The notes under the pieces are model-generated. The model made no database searches. It saw only the letters and a list, made by a program, of their open reading frames with translations, and was not told the origin of the DNA. Of a stretch of DNA of 64,000 nucleotides, positions 1 to 11,019 are shown one piece after another; position 1 is the first letter of the stretch; each line of letters opens with the position of its first letter. The translations under genes were made by a program, and so were the position numbers. The stretch is from Stenopsyche tienmushanensis (taxonomy: Eukaryota; Arthropoda; Insecta; Trichoptera; Stenopsychidae): assembly GCA_008973525.1 (NCBI GenBank), contig WACJ01000109.1:310001-374000 (forward strand). Reading direction: 5' to 3'.

Positions 1-1
1 T

Positions 2-103
2 GACGTGAACTGCCGCAGCGACGAAGGCAATGATATAGGACTCGAGAAGTTGGCCGGAATCCTGAAACGTTACAATTTCAATGCTTGTGTATTGTGTACT
101 TGA
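2..103 (+). CDS. C-terminal end of an unidentified reading frame (partial)
   Basis: The first 33 codons of the window are open in one frame only and end at TGA 101-103; the other two forward frames stop within the first few codons. The encoded tail is polar, contains three cysteines, and ends in residues VLCT. Base composition is richer in G+C than the following 150 bases, which are AT-rich like a 3' untranslated region and carry AATAAA at 250-255, a possible poly(A) signal. This could be the last exon of a host gene lying to the left, or the end of a transposon frame. I do not recognise the protein family. The 5' side lies outside the window, so no splice acceptor can be judged. A frame of this length can also occur by chance. 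Confidence 0.28.
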   Translation, partial: DVNCRSDEGNDIGLEKLAGILKRYNFNACVLCT

Positions 104-2009
104 AATAGCCATTTTTACAGAGGGTTCCTGAACTTTTTATATTACATTAAGCGATGGTTAATTATCAAAATTGCATTTAAACTATTGCATAAGGCCAAAA
201 AACGATAATTTATGTAAATATTTAAATGAAAGTGTAACATTTTAAAGCAAATAAATCAATTAGGATATTCAAATAGAAGCTTAATGTTATCACTATTATA
301 TTGTAGACATAGAGAGCATATAGTTGGATTATCCTTTCAGGTTTGAATACTTGTACTTTAAGATCATGAGCAACAGGCACTATATCATATGCCACAAGAA
401 GGATATAAAACTATCATTCTTTTCGCATTGAAATATTATAAACGATTTTTTGAATTTATCATAAATAAAAGCACATCTTATTAGCATACAAATATGCTCA
501 TTATACTTAGGAATTGGTCTAGGTCTTTTTTTGTTGTGGCAAAGTAAGGTTTATAGATAGAAGTCGGTATCAAGTAGGTAGTTGGATTTAAAGTAATCCC
601 GATATACCTCCTAGGGGACATTGTCTTGTCTGTATCGGTCAAGTTTCAATTAGTCCGAGATCTCGTCACGTACTAAACGCTAATACTGGTCAGTAATACG
701 ATAGACCCAGAGTAGATGGACTTAAACCCAATCTAGTTATGCTAACGAAGTTAGCTCTCATAGGGCTCACTGGAAACGCTCCACTTCATCGCAATGCCTT
801 CAAAGTAACCCACTTTAACCTTTCGGGACAACTACTTTGCACACAATTACAAGCTTTTTATCTAATTCCATTAGACGCAGAATCGAGCTGGCGAAAGCTT
901 TGTGAAGACAGCTTTTTAATTGATTCCAAACTAACCCCTATCAAATTTTGTGACACGATACAGCAATTAAGCTTAAAGTTGTCAGACTTGATAAGTCGAT
1001 TTGGATAGACTAAGCATTGATACGTATTACTTTCATTATGACAGACGATATACATTTCAAAGCGCTTTTAAATCAATCTGCAAATTAATTCATATATGTA
1101 ATGAAGATAGAGTCGACATAAAGCAATAACGCAATCTCGTAGTTATGATATGTTTCAAAGTAAATAAAGATTTTAACCAAAATGACTTTTCATCTTGACC
1201 ATCGTCTTAATCCTTTTCGAATTTTCAGCGATCCGATGGCAAACAGACCCGTGTGCGCCTATTCATCTAAAATGACACCCAAAGACTCTACAGCTCACAA
1301 AATCATTAAGTTTTTTAGAGCTTCAATCCAAAAAAATGTGTGTAATAATGGAAAATGTTGAGAGCAAGGAACCATGGCGATATTAAGCTGGCTGAGAATG
1401 AGGATAGTAACGGAAAAATTGCCCACATGAAAAAGTAAAAGAGTGTTCAAAAATAGAACTCGGAGGCCATGCTGCCTTTAATATCGAGCGTATGATGCGG
1501 ACAACACGCATGTGATCCTTTTCCGCGAATAAATACTAAAGAGGTCCTAATCTTGCATTGGGTCTATTATGGATGCGATCATTTTGTTCGAATAACGATC
1601 CGCACGAATCCAATATCCATCCACTGATACTCGTCAAATGTATTATTCGTGCGTAACCAATTTTCATATTCATCGGAGTATGATATTAGAAAAATTATCC
1701 CAGGTGTTCAAATTCAAAAGTGACCTTAAAATGATGAATTTCCGCACTCATAGCGTGAAGTTGAATGTTTTTTTTCCGTCCACTTTTTTATAATAACATA
1801 ATCATTGTTATTTATTTGGCGAACATGGAGTCAACGTCTGTAGCATCGGTTAAACATCATATCTTATACAAAAAAGTGATATTCGATATATCTACGCAAT
1901 TTGAAATGAGGTGTATAATTGAAAGATTAATCATAAATATTTCACTCGGAGCGTTCCCAGGGAAATGCTGAAAACAAACAATTCATAGCAAATAAATGTG
2001 TTATTTATA
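104..2009. other. AT-rich stretch without recognised features
   Basis: Apart from the AATAAA at 250-255 I see no coding region, RNA gene or repeat that recurs in this window. The open frames at 739-1008 and 1765-1971 are short and show no family motif. Confidence 0.4.
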
Positions 2010-2011
2010 TA

Positions 2012-2622
2012 CAGGATGTTTTGCACATGAAGCGACAATTTTTTTTTTTGGGAGATTAGGAGGATATTTTGTGACGTTTCACAGATAGGCGTTAAATTAC
2101 TGACCACCTCTGCTTCGTATGCATTTACTATACCTTTTTCTTATTTCAACTACGGTTGTCTGACGTAGCATTTTCTCTTTTATTTTTGCAAAAGGCCAGG
2201 CTTATTCCTTCAATTAGGATTTCTTTTGTGGGTACCTCTGTGGTGTAAATTAATTATTTTGGTAGCCCTATTTCGTGGCTCGCAGGGTCACCAGATGTGA
2301 AACCAGTTGATTTCTTTGCCTAAAGACTTGCCATATTTCGTGGCTCGCATGGTTTCCAAACCTGACACCACTGGATTTCTTTGCCTGGGGACGTGTCCTA
2401 TTCCGTGACTCACATGGACTTCAGACCTGACACCACTGGATTTTTTTTGTCCAGGGACGTACAAAAGAATTAATTTACACAACAGAAAAAAAAAATTAAA
2501 ACTGTACTGAGCTCAAAATAGCTGGTAGTTTTTTACAGAATGCTGAAAAAAAATTGATTTCGACAATTCTGACACTAAGGACATAGAGTCTATGTGTGAA
2601 ACGTAGCAAATGATCTCATCTA
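2012..2622 (+). mobile_element. mariner/Tc1-type miniature element with internal minisatellite (copy M1)
   Basis: The left end begins with CAGGATGTTTTGCACATG just after a TA dinucleotide (2010-2011). Its first ~75 bases are the reverse complement of the right end of a related copy at 39018-39085, so the family has long terminal inverted repeats and TA flanks, as in the Tc1/mariner superfamily. The interior holds three tandem units (2267-2461) whose translation contains SPDLTPLDFF-like residues, the segment around the third catalytic acidic residue of these transposases. The right terminal repeat is only partly present: the subterminal block at 2570-2618 ending in GTGAAACGTAGCAAA is there, but the last ~30 bases are missing because a second partial copy follows. 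No transposase frame remains, so this is a non-autonomous derivative. Assignment to Tc1/mariner is inference from the TA flank and the peptide. Confidence 0.65.
2267..2461 (+). repeat. 64-66-bp minisatellite derived from a transposase segment (3 units)
   Basis: Three consecutive units begin with CCTATTTCG, CCATATTTCG and CCTATTCCG at about 2267, 2331 and 2397. Each contains the core GACACCACTGGATTTCTTTG or a diverged form. In one frame the core reads as PDLTPLDFF, which is typical of mariner/Tc1 transposases. The unit length is not a multiple of three, so the array cannot be read as a continuous repeated protein. The same unit recurs at 2671-2840, 4158-4296 and 38822-38950, always inside or next to the same miniature element family. 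Confidence 0.75.
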
Positions 2623-2850
2623 GGATTTCTTTTGTGGGTATCTCTATGGTGTAAATTAATTATTTTGGCAGTTCTATTTCATGACTCTCATGATCTTCAG
2701 ACCTGACACCAATGGATTTCTTTGTTTGGGGATGTGCCATATTCCATAGCTTGCACGGTCACTAGATCTGACACCAATGGATTTATTTGGAGAAATGTCC
2801 TATTTCCTGGCTCGCACAGTATTCAGACCTGATACCGCTGGAGCTGGAGC
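2623..2850 (+). mobile_element. second, partial copy of the minisatellite-bearing element
   Basis: From about 2622 the sequence repeats the block that precedes the minisatellite in M1 (AGGATTTCTTTTGTGGGTA, then GGTGTAAATTAATTATTTTGG, present at 2215-2262). It then runs into about three further, more diverged 65-bp units (about 2671, 2737 and 2799). Both ends of the element are missing. This is either a tandem duplication inside M1 or a nested partial copy. The array decays after 2840 into unrelated sequence. Confidence 0.6.
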
Positions 2851-4157
2851 AATTCGGCATCCTCGGATGATTATTGAATAAATAAGGAACCTTCGCGTTA
2901 TTGTGATGCATGTATGGTAGATAAATCACATATGAGTTAAAATATAAAATAGTTAACTATTCAAATTTATTTTTATAAAACGTACAGTAAATGTTTTTAA
3001 TCTCATGTAAATTCTTGGACAGCATGTTGTATGGCCGTCTGACAGATTAAGTGATTAAACATTTGTCCCGTGACATAATATGGGGATTTAATCAAATTGG
3101 GCATAAAACGGTCCACGTTCTGCATTAATAAATAACACAAGATAAATTGTGTGGGTTAGTGGTAGGTGTCGTGTCGACATCGCTCAAGTCGGGCACATGT
3201 TCTTTTTTATGTGGCCTCATAAAGGCATATGTAGTCAGATGCGTAATTCAGAATGGGTCGTTTCTGCTCCTTCACAAGCTATTTTGTCACTCTGTCACGT
3301 CTGCAAATCTCCAATTTCCCATAGCAAGTCTTCCGGGTACGTACGTAAAATGATTCAGCAAAGTGGATTTGTATCGCAGCAGAGCCGAGTACGTGTATCA
3401 AATAACTTTCCCGGCGAGTCCTCGCCCTCCCGGACCAAACTTTATGCAAATTCGTCGGTCAGCTAACATCCTGGACTCGGAGGGCTTTCGGATTAAGATT
3501 CTGCGCCCGTCGGCGTCACCGGGCTTCCTCAACTAGTCACTCACAATTGTTAATTCTAAACTTACATAAATAATCAAAGCGTCCGGCTAATTGATTCCGT
3601 ATAATCAGTCCGTCTTCCCTTCAAGAGATGTCTGTTTTGCTAGGCAAACAGACCTGATTTAACGGCTCGTTAAGTTTTGTAGGCTGGGTAAGTTGCACTC
3701 AAACAAAACAATCAGAACTACATTTATTTAACTGCGTGTCAATATCCTTATTTTTACTGTATTTTACTACTATTGTTATGTATTTGGATTTATCAATGAA
3801 GAAGTTCGTGCAGCACCCACGTATCCAGCATTTTTATCTTTCCTATTTCGACATTATTTTTGCCTTTTTCGAATTATTCCTACACAAATCGATCCGTTTT
3901 GCGTATGCTCAGTTAATATTTCAACCTGATTTCAATGCACTGTGTCTCAATTTGAACTTATACAAAAAGGTAGCGAATTATTTTGTTGACGCCATTCTGC
4001 TAAATAATAGAAATAGCAAAAATGACTCAATCATAAAAAGAAATTGAAGAATATAATTGCCTTTGTCAATTTCAAATAGTTGAACTTGTACATTTCTCAA
4101 TCACGGTCAATCTTTGACCAATTGGAAAACGCGGCACACTTTTCTTTTACAAGAAAA
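2851..4157. other. no recognised gene
   Basis: I found no repeat shared with the rest of the window. The open frames at 3149-3466 and 3736-4047 lack recognisable motifs; the second is rich in F, Y, I and L, as AT-rich DNA gives by chance. The stretch 3330-3540 is less AT-rich than its surroundings. Confidence 0.35.
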
Positions 4158-4296
4158 TTAGCACGTCCTATACAAAGAAATTTAGTGGTGTTAGGCCTAG
4201 AAAACTATGCAAGCCACAGAATAGGGCACGTCCCCAGATAAAGAAATCCACTGGTGTCAGATCTAGAGACCGTGCGAATCACGTAATAGGGCCACC
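4158..4296 (-). repeat. two 65-bp minisatellite units, reverse orientation
   Basis: Read on the minus strand, the sequence contains the same unit as the 2267 array: an ATTACGTGATTCGCACGG-like start, the CTGACACCAGTGGATTTC core, then a more diverged second unit ending near the GCACGTCC at 4156. No terminal inverted repeat of the parent element is visible on either side, so this array has been cut away from its element or moved as a fragment. Confidence 0.55.
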
Positions 4297-4685
4297 AAAG
4301 CGCTCCAGCTTGAAATCTTGAGCCATTATTATGCATTTTATTTGAGTTATTTATTCTTATATATTTACTATGTACCGAGACTGATACTTCCAGATTTCAA
4401 TTTGTTTTCAAGTGTTATGTATCACAAGATGGGACTCCTAAACTCTCAGCTAATAAGCAACAAGTTAATATCCTTTCGTTTAATAAATTATATTATGATA
4501 TACTTCTAGTTCTAACTATGATATGTTTCATTAAATGTATTTAAATACATTCTAAATTTACAACCCCTATGTAGAAGCAGAAATGGAAAATAATACATTA
4601 ACTAACGAATTATCAATTATTAAAGAGAGTAAATTCTACAACATTATTCATATAAAATTCTTATTATAAAAGAAGGTATACTAGT
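4297..4685. other. AT-rich spacer
   Basis: Nothing recognised. The short open frame at 4318-4509 is made of Y, F, L and I codons and looks like chance. Confidence 0.35.
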
Positions 4686-5105
4686 GGCGTGGCGCGATTT
4701 ACCATTCCCCATGTAGTAGTGCTGTTAATAGCTAAATCTTCCATCTCTCTTCAGATGCAATGTGTTATTTTAACAGCGCCATCTCTTGTGGCCCTACGGA
4801 GATATTGCACCTGCATACCGACCGGTTGGATAGTGACGCGCAGGAGGCGGGAGTCGGAAAAATCGTCGGTTAGCCTTGGCTGTGGGAGGTCGTCCTTCCT
4901 GCGGCCAGATCTCTCTCTCTCATGTGGAATAAAAAGTTATTTAGAGAAAAGAGTTTTTCTATTCAACGCTCGTCTATTCCCATCCATTCTTCCAGAAACA
5001 TCACGGCCCGATAGAATAACGGACCCGTGCGCTAGCGCAGCCATCCCGACGAGCACATTGGGGCGGGGAACCACCCGGCGACTCTCCCCCCCGAGAGCGC
5101 TCCGA
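4686..5105 (+). repeat. LTR-like dispersed repeat, near-full copy L1
   Basis: This is one of seven related copies in the window (4.7, 6.4, 16.9, 19.3, 19.6, 34.5 and 61.2 kb). Shared landmarks in order are a GGCGYGATTTACCATTC-like start, AACAGCGCCATCTCTTGTGG, the GACGCGCAGGAGGCGGGAGT block, a GGGAGGACGTCC palindromic core next to CAGCCAAGGCT (read on the opposite strand), GGAATAAAAAGTTA with an embedded AATAAA, GTCTATTCCCATCCATTC, and an end near GAACGGACCC. A ~400-bp unit without coding capacity, with a poly(A) signal in its second half, fits a solitary long terminal repeat of an LTR retrotransposon. Repeat membership is seen directly. The LTR identity is inference, since no internal region, primer-binding site or flanking duplication was established. 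A 181-codon frame runs through it and on to 5234 but crosses the repeat boundary. Confidence 0.6.
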
Positions 5106-6392
5106 ATTGAACCCCGAAAAACAGACAAAACCGTGACCGAACCGGTATTAATTAACGAAAACCGAAATGAAAAACATAACGGTTTGAAGCCATCTTATCC
5201 AATTATTAGAAAGTGGATATGTCTTGATGGTTAAGTTGCTTAATTAACATATTAAGTGAAGCATTAATAATGTAATTATGCTAAGTTTATGTATAGCTTA
5301 GTGCTCAACTATTATGTTAGGGTATTTATTATCTGACATTTATTTTTATGCCTTATATAATTATCAGCATTTATAGATAATTGAAATCGGATAGAAGAAA
5401 TATCGTTGTTGAAGTGATCATATAAATCCATCAAGGATCAAGTACATTCATTCATAGCAACATCATTCAAAGAGCAAACTATCTGATTATTATTCCAATC
5501 CTACTTGAATAATTAATTAAGATTATTACATCCAGCTTTGATACCAATCTATTAATCTAGACCACATTTCAACAGCCCATAGCATATTAATGTCGCAGCA
5601 TCTCATCGAGATATTAAAAATCAAATATTGCCCCATGAATATATCCATGATCGATTTGACTTCAAATTGGTATAAAAGGTTTTCGATTTTTTACAAAAAT
5701 ATTAAAATGATTTATTAGCTCTAGCACCAGTGGCGTATTACATCCATCATATGCGTGGTTTAAAAAAAGCATAAAATTTACTAGGCACCCTTGTCGGGAT
5801 GAAAACATCAAAGCCGATCTTTGTCCCATGGTTCGGCGGAAAAAATAGTTCTTTACGACGATACATTGGCCTCGACTCGTAAAGATGTATAGTATCGATT
5901 TGGGGCCCGTTAAACGTGAATAGTTTTAAGCCAGTAGCACTCACCGAGAGCTCATATCGGATGCAAGAAGACCGATGGGTTTCATTACCGATCTAAACAC
6001 AATCGATAAATCCTTGGGTCCCTTGTTTCTCTCCGTACAAATCACCATTTGGAGCCGGAGCTGGAGCCGGCGGTGGCAAACCGACGATATCAATTCAATT
6101 TGCTTCCATGCCTGCTCCCGTACACGTAGAAAGGTTTTCAACCTTTTCTCTGTCAATACTAGGCCTTCCGCTTATTGGTTTTATGTGGTAGACAAACTTT
6201 AAACCGAGTCATCAACATTTTTGAGACGCAATTTATTTCAAATCCGAAATAATCCCAGATAAATCCACTATTTAAGATTTAGAACAAAGATTCCTATTGA
6301 AAAATGTGATCATACATTTGGATGTTACTTAGAGGGCAGGGTTATTATTTATACTAATAATATTATATAATCTATATAATCTTATCGCAAGA
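5106..6392. other. spacer, includes one CAGTGGCGTA motif
   Basis: Nothing coding recognised. CAGTGGCGTATTAC at 5728-5741 resembles the CAGTGGCGTAAC found at 8851-8862 (reverse) and 54880-54891. Such a start is common for hAT and piggyBac termini, but no partner end is visible here. Confidence 0.3.
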
Positions 6393-6665
6393 TGACGCGC
6401 AGGAGGCGGGAGTCCAGAGGAGTTATCAGTTAGCCTTGGATGCGGGAGGACGTCCTTCTCACAGCCAGATCTCTCATGTTGAACAAAAAGTTACCTAGAG
6501 AAGAGAGACTTTCTGTTCGACGTCCGTCCATCCCCATCCATCCGTCCGGTCACACATGATCCGAAAAAAAAGCGGACCCGTGCATTAGGGCGGCCATCCC
6601 GACGAGCGCATGGGAGCGGGAAGCCACCCGGGGACAAAAGAGGCTGCTGCCCCGGGTCTTGCAGT
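6393..6665 (+). repeat. LTR-like repeat, 5'-truncated copy L2
   Basis: It starts abruptly at GACGCGCAGGAGGCGGGAGT, which lies in the middle of copy L1, and continues through the GGGAGGACGTCC core, the AAAAAGTTA block (here GAACAAAAAG, so the AATAAA is lost) and the CCATCCATCCGTCC block. It ends in a G+C-rich tail (CCACCCGGGGAC) similar to the tail after L1. The first ~170 bases of the repeat are absent. Confidence 0.6.
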
Positions 6666-6839
6666 ATTAGGGGCTTTGATATTATAAATAAATAAAACGA
6701 CAGTCTACCGTGATGATGTTGTTGCCAACATTTATAATAATTTTTGAAACCTGTATATAAATATTATATAAATGTCTTACATCGATAAGACTAAAACTAT
6801 GTTGTAGTTGTTTATAATAAGTATTATATATACTCAATA

Positions 6840-7020
6840 TGGCAATGCCTTGAAAGTTGCAATATTTCAAGTTCCCGCCTTACAAATTTAGGCACGTCTA
6901 CTAAAGCCCTAGCCACCTTGTATCGAAAGTAGACGATGTTTATTTAACAATAACCAACGCAAACCACTTGTATATATAAAAACAACTTTATAGATTTTAA
7001 TTTAAGGTCAGTATGTCTAA
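6840..7020. repeat. diverged dispersed repeat, pair with 61675-61850
   Basis: Blocks shared with 61675-61850 include GTAGACGATGTTTATTTAAC (GTAGACAACGTTTATTTAAC in the other copy), CACCTTGTATCGAAAG and ACCACTTGT. The pair is clearly related but diverged. Both copies lie shortly after an LTR-like repeat copy (L2 here, L7 there). I do not recognise the family. Confidence 0.5.
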
Positions 7021-7924
7021 ATAAAGAAATTAATAACATTGATGTAATTTGTGGAAATGCCTCTCACAGTCCAGATGCATGCGCTATCTATTGATCCAGA
7101 GGGTATCTATTCATATAAGTCAAATTTAATGATACACGCTTTCATTAAGTCTGAAACTCTTCTGATCTTCATTGGACTCGATGATTCTGATGATTTTTCT
7201 CCAGGGCCAATTCAGAATGAATTCCTCCGAATTTAATTTAAAGCCTGGTCGTAATATTCAAACTTGTCTCCTCGCAATAAGCAAACTTTTATTTGCTTTT
7301 GGAGCGCGACAGTTCTCCGATTAGGTTTAAGCGCCGTATAATTGTGTGAAATTTTTGACAGATAGATAACTTCAAAAGAGAATTTCACTGCGCTAAATTT
7401 CAGAGATAAAATTCTGAATTCGCTCCAGGCAGACAAAGAAGAGTGATAAAATCTTACGAGGAAATTTCTTTGGCAACAAATTTATGGTTCACCAGAGTTT
7501 TAACTTGTAGCCATGGAATATTAACCTGAGTAAAATTCCCGATGCAATGCCGCATTTAATTGAGCGTTATGCTCGTAATTGATTTTTAAAATGTATATAT
7601 GGCATGAATGGTTGTCAATCGCTGTTGTTCTCGTTGCTGTGTCTCTGAAAGTCCCGATGTTACATGCTTTACTTTAAATAAAACTTTGTTTCACGAGCGA
7701 TAGATATATTGCTTAGGAGAAGCGGAGGCAGAGCCATCTATTATCGTAGCCAACAAGCCGACGAAGCTTTTACTGGCTTCTCAATCTTTTCTGGAAAATT
7801 GCCTTTCAGACGACACATATTTACATTTATTATAAACGTATTCGTCCATATTTAGCATAAGACATATATAATATTCAAACATTGTTCAAATGTACCCGGC
7901 ATGTGTTTCAATGCCACATCTCGC
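7021..7924. other. no recognised features
   Basis: Short open frames at 7051-7236 and 7233-7436 (minus) show no family motif. No shared repeat was found. Confidence 0.35.
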
Positions 7925-8187
7925 ATAACAAACAATATTTTTACTATGCCTGTGTTATTTCCACAAATGTAAAAAATAAGTTGACAAAGTTTTATTACAA
8001 TCGGACGAACGGTATGGAAACGCATTAAATATGGACAAACAAACATTGATTTTTATATATTAGACTATGCTTATGTTACTCGCACAATTCTTAGCAATAA
8101 ATGAACGAAGTTTTATTGCAATATAATGAACGGTATGGCAGCGCATTACATACGATCAAACAGAGATTAATTTTTATACATTAGATT
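7925..8187 (-). repeat. Helitron-like repeat H, two copies in tandem
   Basis: On the minus strand each unit starts near TATAAAAATCAATGTTTGTT, runs through a block like CATACCGTTCGTCCGATTG and TAAAACTTTGTCAACTTA, and ends with AGTAAAAATATTGTTTGT. The first unit occupies about 7925-8062 and a more diverged second about 8063-8187. The same repeat occurs at 25.3, 26.9, 28.3, 40.0 and 62.1 kb. The opening TATATATAAAAAT followed by a short sequence that never changes its end resembles the 5' ends of insect Helitron-type elements. That assignment is from memory and tentative; no CTRR end with hairpin was located. Confidence 0.55.
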
Positions 8188-8584
8188 AGTTAATATTGTT
8201 GGGAAAAAAATATGAAGCTGCGTCTAATAAGGCATCGCTGCCCAAACGCGAATCTGTGAAACTTCTTGTTTACATATATACTGTGGGATAGGATTTATCA
8301 GGCGTTTTTGACGGCCCATAATCATGATATAACCGATCGATCCTTCATCGATATTTCATCAGTTTGTCAGATTTAATATTCAGATGATAATGAAATTTGC
8401 AAGTTAAGCTATCAATAAAAAGAAGGAGAGCATATTGATTAATGCTAAACCATTAGATTATGCAAATTTTATAACTAGAAGTTGCATCCCAAAAGTCATG
8501 AAACATATTTTATTGAAACACCCCTACTGGTCACAATACATTCAAACCGGTTAGATCTGGAGATTTATTATTTATTGGAGACAA
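8188..8584. other. spacer without recognised features
   Basis: Nothing coding or repeated was recognised. Confidence 0.3.
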
Positions 8585-9030
8585 ATGATTTATTTCCGTC
8601 GCTGCAGATGAATACTTATATACTATAATACTTTGATGTGATTCGTAATTATATTACGGAGGAATACAAAAATTCTCAACTCCGTATCTATTATATTTCA
8701 TATCAATATTCACATTATTAAAGACGAGGTGTAGTAAATACATCACTGGTAGGGATAGGTAAATATAACAGTTTGAAATACATATATGCACTCTATATAT
8801 GTATACATAGATTAGACAGATTAGGCGTCGTCTAAGCTCGCTAATTAGTAGTTACGCCACTGTTTTCAAGCGTCCGGATTTCGTCGGGAATGTCTCGAAT
8901 TAGTAGCCTTCATCGTGTTGGTGAGGTGTACGATTTCAATCCCGAAATTTTCAGGATTACGTTTTTGAATCCCGGGATTCTTATGTACCTAAAATTATCC
9001 GGGATCCCGGGATTGGATTCCCTAGTTCTT
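8585..9030 (-). repeat. hAT-like repeat segment, copy A1
   Basis: Large parts match 53070-53225 in the same orientation and 54750-55150 in the opposite one: TATTTCCGTCGCTGCA, CTTTGATGTGATTCGTAATT, TTACGGAGGAATACAAAAA and GTGTAGTAAATACATCAC. CAGTGGCGTAAC (reverse strand, 8851-8862) sits inside the shared sequence rather than at its edge. The end region is rich in CCCGGGAT words, also seen in the other two copies. hAT affiliation rests on the weak transposase remnant in the sister copies; this copy has no readable transposase. Confidence 0.5.
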
Positions 9031-11019
9031 GCCGGTTATGGGAGAGTCAGTGGAAAAAATGTGTAGATGCTCGTTGTGGAAAAACCTTTTTAAAAATAAT
9101 ATATTTCATTACTTTTGGGATACACCTTGTATTGACACTTTTCATGCGGGTCGGGTATTTCTATATTTTGGTGGTTTTATTTAAGAAAGATGTGATTACA
9201 AGAAGAAATAAAAAATAGCTGTCTTATGTAATAATTTATTGATTAAAAGTTATATGCTTCTTCATAACTGTATGTAACTTTTAGATAGTCATGACTTTAA
9301 AAACATATGTGTGTGTTTGTTCAAATATGTAAATTAAAGGAAAGTAAAGTATATTTGTAAGTAGTTAAAAATATTGAAGCATATTGAATACTTTAAAAGA
9401 TACAGCACAACAGTCCCCCGACGGAAATGTGTTAAAATGATTTTTAATAAAGAAAACAATTATAGTTTGTTCAACATATTTAAATTAATGGTATTTTTAT
9501 CATTTTATTTTCAGATAAATTGGATCTTTAAAAAAAGTCAAAGAGGCATTGGTTTCCATCCACATCTTTCAGCAAACTTTAAATTCAGTATCATTTTTAT
9601 TTGAATATATATTTTTATATAAAATCAATGAAACGTTGCGCTATCTATCATGCGTTTGTCCGTGGGAACTCTGATTCTTGAATGATGGCAGCGGTAGTAT
9701 AAATGAATTTTATCCATTTCCATTGAAAATGGAGAAGTAGAAGAAGTTTAGAAGCCTCCGGTGAAGTAGATGAGCGGAAAAAGTGTTATATATCAATAGA
9801 TCGAGTCTAGGCAGCGAGAGCAAGACAGTACAAAACGTGAACACACGTCGAAGATTAATTCGAGATCGTTATTAAAACACCGCACCGGAGGATGCGAATA
9901 AGAGAATTCCATTCGCTTTCGACGCTAATTGAAACTGATAATTTATTTACGGCATAAACATAACAATGGATAGTTAAAAACGCCTCGACCGCATCGGGAA
10001 TATTAAATGAAAATCAAATAACGGAAGTGTAAATGCATTTCAATTGGTGGCGGCCATTTCCATACATAATGGCAGCAAATATCCAGTGTATGTACACCGA
10101 ATGCAATGAATGCCGAATTTACATAAGTATTAATCACGCCAAATTGCAATATGTTTGCTTGATTTGTTTCGGGTAAATTGTTTGCCGGTTTCGGTAAATT
10201 CGTTTTTAAAGCGGGCAGGCAACTCCATTTTTTCGGGATGCGTATGGGCGAAATTAAAATTGGTCGGGAACTGCACCATTTGCAATTAATCATATTTATT
10301 TTGATAAAAAACAAACATCAATCGGCGGAAAACAATTTGATTTATTACGGCCGAATTTCAACAGTTGCACTCTTTGCAAATTTGGGTAAAATAATCCCTT
10401 ATGGCGTGGAATTTTAAATTTCATGCAAACAAATGCTAACATCCCTTAAACTGCTATTAATTCGAAAATGAAATTTATTATCAATATGAACTGTGTAATT
10501 TATTGGAGCATATCACATGAAGAGTCGGATTTTTTATTAATCAATGAACGACCTTTATAAAGAATGTTTCTGTACAATATTTTTCAAGTTTGATTATTTT
10601 AAATTGATAAAGGTACTAAAGCCCTTAATTGTCTTTCACCCTTCTGCCATTAAAATTATTTAATGTGAAATCAATTAAATAGGTAAATAAATTCGAAATA
10701 TATAATACTAATGTGTTTTTTACAAATTTGAAAACATTTTCTGCAGCACAGGTAAAAATGCAGGTCAGCGTAAGAAATGTCATAAATCATTTTATGGAGC
10801 AAAGTATTAAAATTTCTTTATAGAAAATGAAATCAAAAAAGGTGATGTTCTGTATAAATCCTTTTTAACGTGATATCCTGTATATCTAGATCTAAGTACA
10901 TAAATATTAATATCCATTTTTCTCGAAACACAAGTATCCCGATTTTCTTATTAATTTTAAATTCTGTGAAACCCTTAAAATGACAAACTCAGGGAGATTT
11001 GGTAATATCTATACATAAC
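9031..11019. other. no recognised gene
   Basis: The stretch 9600-10430 is mildly less AT-rich and includes overlapping frames on both strands (10003-10314 minus, 10178-10417 plus) without motifs; it may be unique host DNA. I saw no repeat shared with the rest of the window. Confidence 0.3.

Noticed and set aside
4689..5234. 181-codon plus-strand open frame
   Set aside because: It runs through LTR-like copy L1 and across its end; the other copies do not keep the frame and no protein motif is present.
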